Positions 56,954 through 63,985 of a stretch of DNA of 64,000 bases are shown here, one piece after another. Location: positions 124,001-188,000 of the forward strand of contig DUBM01000011.1 in NCBI GenBank assembly GCA_012960305.1. Direction: 5' to 3'. How positions within the stretch are numbered: position 1 is the stretch's first letter; every line of letters starts with the position of its first letter. The translations under genes and the position numbers were made by a program. A model generated the notes under the pieces. It was not told the DNA's origin, made no database searches, and saw nothing but the letters and a program-made list of their open reading frames with translations. This DNA is from Gammaproteobacteria bacterium. Lineage in GTDB: Bacteria; Pseudomonadota; Gammaproteobacteria; Pseudomonadales; Pseudohongiellaceae.

Positions 56954-57901
56954 TCATAAGGTCGGCTGCTCGATCCCCGCAGCGTCTCGTTCAGCAGACG
57001 ACATCTGGTTAATCCCCAAAACGCCAAGCAGGCCTTGTACTCTGGTAACCTCGGATGCACTCAAGTCGGCGATAAACCGGTCTGCGGCTAAAACCCAAGC
57101 ATCGCGGTCGTCGGCACGAGCGGCGGCATCCAATGCAGCGAACATTTCCATGCGTTCAGCGCTGGGACCTGCAGAATATCCTGTAGCTCCAGCCACGCCA
57201 TCTGTCGACGTGGCACGGGCAACACCATCTTGTCGCTGCGGTACAAGCGCGAATGAAACATTCCGAATCCGGTCAGCATCAGCCTCATCGGCCATCCAGC
57301 AAGCATTAGGTATCTCGATACCTGCGGTGCGGTAGGGCAGCCAGAAGTTGAGGCCGGCGAACGGGCCGTTCGAAGATGGAACGAACCAGACGTGCAACAT
57401 GTGCAGAGTCTGACCATTTTGGGCAAACTGGGGATGGTCATGCCACGAGGCAAGATCGCTATCAAACGGGAGGGGTACATCGGTGTCCGGCACGTCAATG
57501 AACGAGTAAGCCGCCCCTACGAGTCGGTCCTGTCCATCGATACTAGCAAACAAAAGTTGGTCTGGTGTATTGACGTCCAAATTTTTTCCCCGCATGGCAC
57601 GGGTAATGTTCACATAGTGCTCACCCATGCCGGGGATATCCCCCAAAACGGGATTGAACCCAGCGGCTTTGGCGGCTTCCGGCGTGCTAAGAGAAGCGAG
57701 TTCCTGCCGTAAAGAGGCCACCTGCTCACGATCCGTGTCGGGCAATCCGGTCCACGGTGGCGTCGCAAGATCCGTACAGCTCACTACCGGACCCATGTGA
57801 GCATGATCATGGGAATCGTGTGCCTGAGAAAATGCTGAAAGAGGAGTAATAATGCTAGCTACCACTATTGCGGCGCTGACGACAGACATGATGCGGAACA
57901 T
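56954..57901 (-). CDS. exported His-rich protein of unknown function
   Basis: 315 residues from the ATG at 57901, which has GGAGG seven bases upstream and opens a signal peptide (SVVSAAIVVASIITPLSAFS). The longer frame to 58114 runs into the tRNA-like repeat and is not genuine. The mature start is His-rich: HDSHDHAHMGP. Further motifs are PGMGEHYVN, FDSDLASWHDHPQFAQNG and TLHMLHVWFVPSSNGPFAG. The style (HxH pairs, WHDH/WHVHH) resembles the middle part of the adjacent cupredoxin lipoprotein, so the two may be distant relatives or partners. Metal binding is likely. It ends at a strong terminator. Confidence 0.65.
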   Translation of the reverse strand: MFRIMSVVSAAIVVASIITPLSAFSQAHDSHDHAHMGPVVSCTDLATPPWTGLPDTDREQVASLRQELASLSTPEAAKAAGFNPVLGDIPGMGEHYVNITRAMRGKNLDVNTPDQLLFASIDGQDRLVGAAYSFIDVPDTDVPLPFDSDLASWHDHPQFAQNGQTLHMLHVWFVPSSNGPFAGLNFWLPYRTAGIEIPNACWMADEADADRIRNVSFALVPQRQDGVARATSTDGVAGATGYSAGPSAERMEMFAALDAAARADDRDAWVLAADRFIADLSASEVTRVQGLLGVLGINQMSSAERDAAGIEQPTL

Positions 57902-58005
57902 TTGAAACCTCCAATATATAAGGATAATCAATACAACAACGAAATTATACCAAGTATATAGGGAAAATAAAGAAAGCACGTTTTTGAATCTTACTGAAAG
58001 GGAGT

Positions 58006-58035
58006 TTGGCGGAAGGGGCAGGAGTTGAACCCACT
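58006..58035 (-). repeat. tRNA-3'-end-like sequence, right copy (att-like)
   Basis: On the minus strand: GTGGGTTCAACTCCTGCCCC, then TTCCGCCA. This is a T-arm with the TTCAA loop, a 7-base acceptor strand, G discriminator and CCA, most like the end of a serine tRNA. Nothing upstream folds as the rest of a tRNA. It pairs with the left copy at 49266-49290. Confidence 0.5.
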
Positions 58036-58094
58036 TTTTTAACGCCATATTCATTGATCTACAGCGGTGACAGAACCGCTTAAAACACCCAAAG

Positions 58095-58118
58095 TGTAGC
58101 ATAAAATGTAGCAAAAAC
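58095..58118 (-). repeat. two direct 12-mers next to the tRNA-like end
   Basis: TGTAGCATAAAA at 58095-58106 and TGTAGCAAAAAC at 58107-58118. Short TGTAGCA-type direct repeats beside a tRNA 3' end are what arm-type integrase binding sites look like. They support this being an old attachment site. Confidence 0.4.
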
Positions 58119-58425
58119 TTGGGGTACGCAGACGCCCATACCCCCTCCCCCTATATATATACTAGTGGCTTTACAGCTTTAGAGGTTTTGGGGTGTTAAG
58201 TAGTTGGGGTCGCTGAGGAAATTGATTTCAACAAGTACTCCGATCTCTCAGTACTTCATAAAAATTATCGGATATTTGCCTTACATCTTCACAGACTTCT
58301 ATTCATCCGTCTTCATAACCTCTATCGTAATCTGAATATTCAAAGATGTCAGAAGATGAACAGGATCTAATGATCGCAAAGATTACAACTATCCAAAATA
58401 GACCTCCGAAAAAACCACCCATAAT
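58119..58425. other. gap without recognisable gene
   Basis: About 300 bp with a C-run (CCCCCTCCCCC near 58140), TA repeats, and no reading frame of coding quality. It separates the att-like site from the small membrane-protein genes, which are read away from it. Confidence 0.3.
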
Positions 58426-58836
58426 TTACTCTTCAAGAATTTTTTGTGAGCGGTTTTTTAGTTGTTTCTTTTTCCTTAAGAAATTAAAACCATCATCTTT
58501 TTCAGCCATGCTTTGATCAATAGTTCTTTTCTCTTCACCAATGTCTAATCCTGAAGCTGAAAAACCTTTGTCATTACTAGCGGCTGCATTCTTAATTGGA
58601 ACCTCAACGAAATAATAATAGAGCACTACTGTAATAACGATTGCCATCCATTTTGCTAAATAGGTCCACCCTGCATAAGTAAAATCATTTATGAGCGATA
58701 GATAATCTAGATATTCACCTTGTATTAACCAAATACCCGCAATTACGCAAATAGCGTAAACAATTCCTTTCAAACGCGGCTTCAGCCAAAGGCTAATAAA
58801 AAGGATCAGCCCAGATTTAAAGAAGAAATTTAACAT
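58426..58836 (-). CDS. small membrane protein, end of an overlapping gene chain
   Basis: 136 residues from the ATG at 58836. That ATG overlaps the TAA of the upstream gene (TAATG), a strong sign of translational coupling; the longer start at 58887 would lie inside that gene. Three hydrophobic segments occupy about residues 3-20, 27-42 and 62-79. The rest is a charged tail ending KKKQLKNRSQKILEE. No family recognised. Last of a four-gene minus-strand chain. Confidence 0.55.
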   Translation of the reverse strand: MLNFFFKSGLILFISLWLKPRLKGIVYAICVIAGIWLIQGEYLDYLSLINDFTYAGWTYLAKWMAIVITVVLYYYFVEVPIKNAAASNDKGFSASGLDIGEEKRTIDQSMAEKDDGFNFLRKKKQLKNRSQKILEE

Positions 58837-59141
58837 TAAGTGATTCCAAGAAAGGCCATAAACGCTATAACACCAGACTGTTTCCATCGACTAACTATTT
58901 TTTCTTCCTCTTCTTTTACAAGGTGCTCTAAATTTTCTTTATCTAAATCAGGAATACTTTTCCCAGCGATCGCTAGTCGAGATTTCACGCGCCCGATCGC
59001 CTTCTCCCTAATATGACTTCTATATTTTTCGATTAAAGCATCATTTTTCGCATTGGCTTTCTCAACTAACTCCTCCTTTTTGACCTTAGCTGTGTTAAAA
59101 AAGGATTGTCTAGTCGTATTAACTTTTTCAATAAATTTCAT
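58836..59141 (-). CDS. charged coiled-coil protein with C-terminal hydrophobic end
   Basis: 101 residues. Mostly helical and highly charged (KVKKEELVEKANAKNDALIE and LEHLVKEEEEKIVSRW), ending in GVIAFMAFLGIT, a short hydrophobic tail. Its ATG at 59141 overlaps the TGA of the upstream gene (ATGA), and its TAA overlaps the next ATG. Function unknown. The coupling suggests a small complex made with the neighbouring membrane proteins. Confidence 0.55.
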   Translation of the reverse strand: MKFIEKVNTTRQSFFNTAKVKKEELVEKANAKNDALIEKYRSHIREKAIGRVKSRLAIAGKSIPDLDKENLEHLVKEEEEKIVSRWKQSGVIAFMAFLGIT

Positions 59142-59353
59142 TTATTCGCCCACGGCCAAAGGGATTTCTTACCTGTCAATTTGCCCCTTAAATAGGCAGC
59201 CACAAAGAATGGCAAGAGGCCAACCACAACGAGAAGCAGTACTTGTAAACTCTCAATTATGTCCGCCAGAAAAAACAAAATAACGAGAACACTAATTACA
59301 AATCCAGCCCAATGAATCACTTTTGCTAGTTTATCCAAATTCATTCGCTTCAT
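59138..59353 (-). CDS. small two-helix membrane protein, paralogue of the 30.4-kb gene
   Basis: 71 residues from the ATG at 59353, which overlaps the stop of the gene before it as ATGA. Two hydrophobic segments. The start NLDKLAKVIHWAGFVI resembles MIERLALVIHWLGSLC at 30.4-30.7 kb. In both loci it follows the same kind of small gene (intact here, broken there). Function unknown. Confidence 0.55.
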   Translation of the reverse strand: MKRMNLDKLAKVIHWAGFVISVLVILFFLADIIESLQVLLLVVVGLLPFFVAAYLRGKLTGKKSLWPWANK

Positions 59354-59511
59354 GCCAATCTCCATGAACCTCTAGGCAAAACTACATAGCTTTTAAGCTC
59401 ATCATAAAACTCAAACACAAAAGACTTGCCCTCAACTTCCTCCAAAACCGCCGGAGTCTCAATCAGTAGTGGGGTATTATCTATGCTTTTCCCAAAAAAC
59501 TTCCAACTCAT
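59350..59511 (-). CDS. 53-residue protein, start of the chain
   Basis: MSWKFFGKSIDNTPLL, then ETPAVLEEVEGKSFVFEFYD and the tail ELKSYVVLPRGSW. It is too short for an automatic caller, but the decayed copy at 30673-30772 has the same core (EAPAIVEEV / PFVFEFY), which supports it as a real gene. Its TGA overlaps the next ATG. Its first 35 bases also overlap, in another frame, the end of the 44-residue frame upstream. No known family. Confidence 0.45.
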   Translation of the reverse strand: MSWKFFGKSIDNTPLLIETPAVLEEVEGKSFVFEFYDELKSYVVLPRGSWRLA

Positions 59512-59611
59512 CGATGTACACAAACTTCAAACGCAATCCAGAGGGAGTGGTTACCGTAAAACCACCGAAGAAATGCGATTCTAAAATGTAGCCCTTTGCC
59601 TTCATTTCCAT
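59477..59611 (-). CDS. 44-residue protein or 3' remnant
   Basis: From the ATG at 59611: MEMKAKGYILESHFFGGFTV, then TTPSGLRLKFVYIDELEV, then FWEKHR. It looks protein-like in its second half, which has the rhythm of two beta strands. The longer frame to 59767 adds Ser-rich, non-native residues. On the + strand the same DNA holds an open tail, GRALEYASDELQADPEILAL, ending at 59708, so this spot may be a junction of two fragments. Confidence 0.35.
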   Translation of the reverse strand: MEMKAKGYILESHFFGGFTVTTPSGLRLKFVYIDELEVFWEKHR

Positions 59612-59778
59612 TCCGAGCGTCGTTAGCCCCCGAATTGGCCGTGCACTTGAGTATGCCTCTGACGAACTGCAAGCCGATCCAGAGATACTAGCTCTTATTG
59701 ATGACTGAAGAGGTAACCGAAAAAGTGAAAAAATTCTATCTTTATGACTTTGATATGCAATGCGCAATACGCCTAAAT

Positions 59779-59863
59779 CAGCACACCCACCCCCGGGGCA
59801 CCCTCACTTTCCCAAGTAGGTTCCATCGCACCCCTATACAGATTATATTGGACGAACGATTTG
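59779..59863 (+). repeat. copy 4 of the dispersed 85-bp element
   Basis: Exactly 85 bp from CAGCACACCCACCCCCGGGG to GGACGAACGATTTG. The middle is degraded (CCCAAGTAGGTTCCATCGCA), which weakens the hairpin. It is followed at 59865 by TATGAT and, 35 bp later, by the ribosome-binding site and ATG of a transporter. Confidence 0.85.
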
Positions 59864-59902
59864 CTATGATGAGGTTTCCGAACTCTATAAAAAAAGGAGA
59901 AT

Positions 59903-61228
59903 ATGAGAAGCCTAGGCACATCGAATATCCGTTGGGAAATGCGAATCGTCATTAGTATGTGCTTAGGCTACGGTATGCTGATGCTTTGCCGAACCGTTGT
60001 CGGTGTCGCCGGGCCCGCAATGTTGGCTGACCCTGGACTCACCCTTGATACAGCAACTTTTGGTGCTATTCTAGGCTGGGGTACGGCTGGCAATTTAACT
60101 GGCAAGCTCACAACTGGCATTCTCGCTGACAAGCTTGGTGGCAATAGAATATTTATCTGGGCCGTTGGGCTCGCGGCCATCGCTACATTCATTTTTGGCA
60201 CCCTATCAACTAATATTGCTTTCTTTGCGCTGTATTTTCTTACGGTATTTGCCAAGTCTGCGGGTTGGCCATCGATGGCGAATATAATTCGCGTTGGCTT
60301 TGTTCCGGCTAAGCATGGTCGAGTGTGGGGTTTTATCGCAACAAGTTCGCGAATAAGCTCGGTTGCTACCACTGTGCTAGTCAGCAGCTTACTTCTCATA
60401 ATGTCCTGGCGAGGTCTGTTTTATATCGCAGGTGCGCTTGCGTTTGTGAGTGCCTTCATTTTGCCCCGGTACTTGAAGAGCTCTTGGCAGGGCTCGAGAA
60501 GACTGGACGCAGGTGCTGAAGGCTCAACAGAGCCCATCTCTACCTGGTCAAAAGATCATCCGCTGAGTAAAGCTGAGACACGCGCCGCTATACGCGTTTT
60601 TATAAGCAATCCTCGATTCTGGCTAATCAGTCTAGGTGTTTCTTCACTGGCAGTACTTTTCGAATTTCAGGTCTTTTTACCCATTTATCTTAATGAGACA
60701 TTTTCCTTGCCGCCGGCACAGGCTGGTATGGCGTCTTCGGCATTTCCATTGGGATGCCTCGTTGCGGTTTTCGGTGGCGGCTTCATCTACGATAAACTTT
60801 CCAAAAAGAATATTGTTTATACGATGAGCGCGACTTTGATTGCCGCTGTTCTGTGCCTTCTGAGTTTGAGGCTTCTCGGCGTCTACGATTTCGGATCTGG
60901 ACTAGAATTGTCAATTACTATCGTTCTGGTATTTTTATTTGGCTTCGCGATCTCTCCTGCGTATTACATTCCAATGAGTATCTTTTCGATCGGCTTTGGT
61001 GGCAAGCACTGTGGGTTACTTGTAGGCTTAATCGATGCGTTTGCCTACTTTGGCGCGATGATGTTCGATTTTATCGGTGGAGCAGTAGCGAATAAAGAAG
61101 GAGGGTGGGAAGACTTCATTCTCATACTGATTGTGACCTCTATACTTGCAACAATTATTATGACTACCTTCCTCTATTTAGACTATCGAGACTCAGAGCA
61201 CGATCTCGATTTAGCCCTGCCTTTCTAA
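59903..61228 (+). CDS. MFS transporter (OPA/nitrate-like)
   Basis: 441 residues with twelve hydrophobic segments; AAAGGAGA is just before the ATG. The A-motif is GKLTTGILADKLGGNRIFIW near residue 66, and an amphipathic segment LTVFAKSAGWPSMANIIRVG near 111 resembles those of the organophosphate:phosphate antiporter and related anion transporters. The substrate is probably a small organic anion; it cannot be specified. An 85-bp repeat copy is directly upstream, so the transporter may use a promoter associated with that element. Confidence 0.83.
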   Translation: MRSLGTSNIRWEMRIVISMCLGYGMLMLCRTVVGVAGPAMLADPGLTLDTATFGAILGWGTAGNLTGKLTTGILADKLGGNRIFIWAVGLAAIATFIFGTLSTNIAFFALYFLTVFAKSAGWPSMANIIRVGFVPAKHGRVWGFIATSSRISSVATTVLVSSLLLIMSWRGLFYIAGALAFVSAFILPRYLKSSWQGSRRLDAGAEGSTEPISTWSKDHPLSKAETRAAIRVFISNPRFWLISLGVSSLAVLFEFQVFLPIYLNETFSLPPAQAGMASSAFPLGCLVAVFGGGFIYDKLSKKNIVYTMSATLIAAVLCLLSLRLLGVYDFGSGLELSITIVLVFLFGFAISPAYYIPMSIFSIGFGGKHCGLLVGLIDAFAYFGAMMFDFIGGAVANKEGGWEDFILILIVTSILATIIMTTFLYLDYRDSEHDLDLALPF

Positions 61229-61300
61229 ATTGTCTAGTGCTCATCTGTTTGTGACAACTTTAGTTCCATCAGTTTGAGCCTAGCATCGAGTTCGGCAGCA

Positions 61301-61462
61301 CTATTTAATGACGGTTTGTGAGGTGCCTGCTCCTCCCATTAATGGCGACCAGTGCGCGGCACGAATTTTCCAGTCGCCTTCTTCTTTGACAAAAACCTGT
61401 GTCACTCTAAATATATAAGTACTACGAGATTGTCGCTTAATTGTATTGGCTGTAATTAATCC
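61301..61462 (-). pseudogene. C-terminal remnant of an NTF2/SnoaL-like protein
   Basis: 54 codons between an in-frame TGA and TAG. It reads QSRSTYIFRVTQVFVKEEGD, then WKIRAAHWSPLMGGAG. RVTQVFVKE.GDWKIRAAHWSP is the typical end of DUF4440/SnoaL-type small proteins. The first two-thirds of the domain are missing. Confidence 0.6.
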
Positions 61463-61530
61463 TCAGCCAGTGCCTGTATCGCTTCCAGATGCAACGCATT
61501 GAGGTCTGTTTGCGGCTTGTCGAAAATTAC
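61456..61530 (-). pseudogene. 24-residue C-terminal remnant
   Basis: VIFDKPQTDLNALHLEAIQA then LAED and TAA, preceded by an in-frame TAG. It looks like the helical end of an unknown protein. Its stop overlaps the beginning of the NTF2-like remnant, so it lies upstream of it in the same direction. Confidence 0.35.
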
Positions 61531-61654
61531 CTATCCTAGTGTCTCTTAAGCGATACCTGATAGCCGATATTTATAATATCTTCTGGGTATGAATATGAAC
61601 AAACTAACCAAATTCCTCAGCCCTATCTGTAGCTTTCGTCGCGATGAAAGCTTT

Positions 61655-61684
61655 ATGAAAAAACTACTAACAACATTCAAGTAG
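61655..61684 (+). other. orphan signal-peptide mini-ORF, copy 3 (short)
   Basis: MKKLLTTFK then TAG. The DNA ATGAAAAAACTACTAACAAC matches the other copies and then breaks off. It ends 15 bp before the start of the esterase gene, which has its own similar signal peptide. Confidence 0.5.
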
Positions 61685-61698
61685 CTAGGAAGCTAATA

Positions 61699-62466
61699 AT
61701 GAAAAAAAAACGATTCTTGCCATTCATACTACTGCTATTAAGCACTGGAACCCTCAATGCACAGTCAACGGAAACTGGATTTCTCGACAGAAGCATCTCT
61801 CTGGATGGTGTGGAATATCGCTATCAAGTGTATGTTCCATATAATTACACTGCAGCTGAAGAGTGGCCCGTTACACTTTTTCTGCATGGTGCGGGAGAGC
61901 GGGGTTCAGATGGTCTGAAACAGACTCAAGTTGGGCTGGGTAGGGCGATTCGGCTTAACCCGGAACGGTGGCAGACTCTCGCGGTTTTCCCGCAAGTACC
62001 TGCAGGTGAATCCTGGCAGGGAGTGGCTGGAGATGTTGCTATGGCAGCGCTGGATGTCACCATTGCAGAGTTTTCGGTAGATGCCGAACGGCTGTACCTA
62101 ACCGGCCTCTCACTTGGTGGTAATGGGACCTGGTACCTGGGCTACCATCACACAGAGCGATTTGCGGCTATGGTTGCAGTTTGTGGATTCGTGGATCTTG
62201 GGGACCGATTTCCTGGATTCTTGCCAGAGGCTGAAAACAGTTTTGCTGCCCTAGCAGACGATTTGTCCGATACCCCTGTGTGGATTGTGCATGGCGATGC
62301 GGATGTTGTCGTTCCTGTGGAGCAATCTCGTAAAATGGCTGCCGCACTAGAAGCGGTTGGTACGGACATTCACTACACCGAACTGTCAGGGGTCAATCAC
62401 AATTCATGGGACGCTACTTACGCAAACTCTGATCTCATAAGCTGGCTATTTGACCAGAAGCTCTAG
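61699..62466 (+). CDS. exported alpha/beta-hydrolase (esterase/feruloyl-esterase-like)
   Basis: 255 residues. A Sec signal (RFLPFILLLLSTGTLNAQS) is followed by an esterase of the PHB-depolymerase/prolyl-oligopeptidase-like type. Oxyanion region: VTLFLHGAGERGSDG near residue 55. Nucleophile elbow: LTGLSLGGNGTWYLG near 137. Acid: WIVHGDADVVVP near 196. Histidine: LSGVNHNSWDATY near 235. All three catalytic residues are present. Such enzymes hydrolyse ester bonds of oligosaccharides or short acids outside the cytoplasm. The substrate is not determinable. Confidence 0.87.
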   Translation: MKKKRFLPFILLLLSTGTLNAQSTETGFLDRSISLDGVEYRYQVYVPYNYTAAEEWPVTLFLHGAGERGSDGLKQTQVGLGRAIRLNPERWQTLAVFPQVPAGESWQGVAGDVAMAALDVTIAEFSVDAERLYLTGLSLGGNGTWYLGYHHTERFAAMVAVCGFVDLGDRFPGFLPEAENSFAALADDLSDTPVWIVHGDADVVVPVEQSRKMAAALEAVGTDIHYTELSGVNHNSWDATYANSDLISWLFDQKL

Positions 62467-62589
62467 TGAGAATTTCAAAGATGGCGAACCGTTAGGCCGA
62501 TGTGATGAACCCGGTTGCACAGACTTTGAATGTCTAACTACACAACTCTCGATGGGCGTGTTGAATGCACCCAGTGTTCTGCTACCGAG

Positions 62590-62674
62590 CAGACCCCACG
62601 CCCGGGGTACACTCCACTTTTGGCATGATGGTTCCATTGCGCCCCTATACATACTATTCTGGACGAATGATTTG
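62590..62674 (+). repeat. copy 5 of the dispersed 85-bp element (best preserved)
   Basis: 85 bp, the same length as the copy at 59779. Blocks: CCCGGGGTACACTCCACTTT, TGGCATGATGGTTCCATTGC, GCCCCTATACATACTATTCT, GGACGAATGATTTG. Hairpin at 62622-62643 (GGC...GCC). A TATAAT follows at 62676. Confidence 0.88.
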
Positions 62675-62765
62675 GTATAATTTTCGTTACTACAGTAGTT
62701 ATGCATTTAGCAGAAGACTAGTTAAAGAAGGCGCCGTAATCGATAAAGAAAACACCTAGCTATAT

Positions 62766-62807
62766 ATGAACAAACTACTAACCACCCAGGCCTTTATGAG
62801 CTACTAA
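62766..62807 (+). other. orphan signal-peptide mini-ORF, copy 4
   Basis: MNKLLTTQAFMSY then TAA. After the seventh codon it departs from the other copies. The new sequence is protein-like only in the -1 frame (see the gap entry), as if the repeat had landed in or been joined to another gene's end. Confidence 0.5.
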
Positions 62808-62980
62808 CGCGTTATTTACCATCCGATGAATGGGATTATTGTCCTAGTGTAGAGAAGCACATAAAATAGGGCCACAAACATTTATTCTTGGCACAGGGCT
62901 TAAAGCAGTTTTCAGTACTTGGCTTGGTTTTTGAATACTGGGAAAAATGAAGCTATGATTAGCAACAATGCTGAAGCTAA

Positions 62981-63199
62981 ATGCAAAATCTAAAACCTTT
63001 TGATTTTTTCCTAATCTGGATTTTTGGATTCTTCGCTTTATTTTCTTTTGACTTATTTATAGAAGGCATAGTATTTGAATACCTAGCATGGAATGGAACA
63101 ACAAAAAATGATTGGTTTTTTGCTTTATGGTGGGGATTTGTAGCGATATGGTTTATATACGGAATAAAAACCTTGCACGAAAAAATTAAAAAGAAATAA
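62981..63199 (+). CDS. small two-helix membrane protein
   Basis: 72 residues with two hydrophobic segments (about 8-28 and 41-60) and a short Lys-rich tail (LHEKIKKK). Aromatic-rich (FDFFLIWIFGFFALFSFDLF). The start at ATG 62981 has no strong ribosome-binding site. No family recognised. It is followed by the DUF1801 gene after 18 bp on the same strand. Confidence 0.5.
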   Translation: MQNLKPFDFFLIWIFGFFALFSFDLFIEGIVFEYLAWNGTTKNDWFFALWWGFVAIWFIYGIKTLHEKIKKK

Positions 63200-63217
63200 C
63201 ACTTTTATCCTCTTTGC

Positions 63218-63628
63218 GTGATCTATATGCAAATCGCACTATTCGAGCTAAATAACTCTCATGACTTTGATCCGGAAATCGCGGAATGGTGGGAAATTAA
63301 GCCTCGTCCTTTATCTGATGTAGCAAAAAGATGGTTTCAGAAGATAAAGAGATGTGCACCTGACATAAGAGAGACGATACATGATGGGTTCCCTGCCGCA
63401 TGCATTGATACATTCCCCTTTGCTTATGTTGATTCTTTTAAATCACATGTCAATATAGGTTTTTACTATGGAGCGTTTTTACCTGATCCTGAAAAAATCC
63501 TAATTGGAACTGGTAAAAGAATGCGCCACGTCAAGCTGACCTTCGATTCAAAAATTAACGAATATTTATTGGAAACTCTGATTGAAGAATCGTATAAAGA
63601 TCTAAAACTTAGGCTAATAAAATCATAA
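63218..63628 (+). CDS. DUF1801 family protein
   Basis: 136 residues. The C-terminal half has the DUF1801 (YdhG-like) pattern: RETIHDGFPAACIDTFPFAY near residue 52, SFKSHVNIGFYYGAFLPDPE near 73-92, and GTGKRMRHVKLTF near 97. The fold is a small alpha/beta barrel; its biochemical role is unknown. The GTG at 63218 is the longest start; an ATG at 63227 is equally possible. The TAA overlaps the ATG of a signal-peptide mini-ORF (TAATG). Confidence 0.75.
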   Translation: MIYMQIALFELNNSHDFDPEIAEWWEIKPRPLSDVAKRWFQKIKRCAPDIRETIHDGFPAACIDTFPFAYVDSFKSHVNIGFYYGAFLPDPEKILIGTGKRMRHVKLTFDSKINEYLLETLIEESYKDLKLRLIKS

Positions 63629-63759
63629 TGAACAAACCACTAACAACAATCACCTTACTTCGCTTTTCCGTTGCTGCTAATGCTGAGGGTTGGTTTTGTG
63701 AAGCAGTACAGAAGTTACACAAGCAATCCGCCTTAAATTTTTATTATTGGAAGAACTGA
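63628..63759 (+). other. signal-peptide mini-ORF, copy 5 (longest)
   Basis: 43 residues: MNKPLTTITLLRFSVAANAE then GWFCEAVQKLHKQSALNFYY and WKN. The signal part is complete including an AxA-type site (ANA), and about 23 residues of possible mature peptide follow. Overlaps the preceding stop as TAATG. It could be a real secreted peptide or the head of a truncated gene. Confidence 0.5.
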
Positions 63760-63985
63760 TAGACTCAAATTAACACAACTAAAGCAAAGCCTAGCATGTT
63801 CCCTGAACCATTTGAATACAAGGGGGAGCACTGAAATATATAACGTTATATCAGCTAGTTAGGAGGGTTAGAGCGGGAACTAGCATTACCGGAGTTGTTA
63901 CTTAGTTGAATGAACGGTATGTTTCAGAAGTTAAGTCATGCGCTCTGACGGAATCTTTGTTTATATATACATAGAGGAGAACCAA

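Larger units (their letters stand above)
61229..61698. other. graveyard gap of gene fragments
   Basis: 470 bp holding the ends of two minus-strand genes (61301-61462 and 61456-61530) and a signal-peptide mini-ORF at 61655. None is complete. No terminator for the transporter is obvious. Confidence 0.4.
62467..62980. other. gap with repeat copy and fragments
   Basis: 514 bp without a full gene. It holds the best copy of the 85-bp element (62590-62674), a TATAAT at 62676-62681, a signal-peptide mini-ORF (62766) and, in a shifted frame after it, a protein-like piece (NHPGLYELLTRYLPSDEWDY and CPSVEKHIK) ending at 62869. Confidence 0.45.

Noticed and set aside
58006..58100. Complete tRNA gene (Ser or Sec)
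   Set aside because: Only the T-arm and acceptor 3' strand are recognisable. The upstream bases do not give a D-arm, an anticodon arm or the matching 5' acceptor GGAAGGG, so it is only an end fragment.
62450..62760. Integron cassette attC site
   Set aside because: Arrays of small genes with repeats suggested attC, but the 85-bp repeat lacks the paired RYYYAAC/GTTRRRY core ends and no integron integrase is present.
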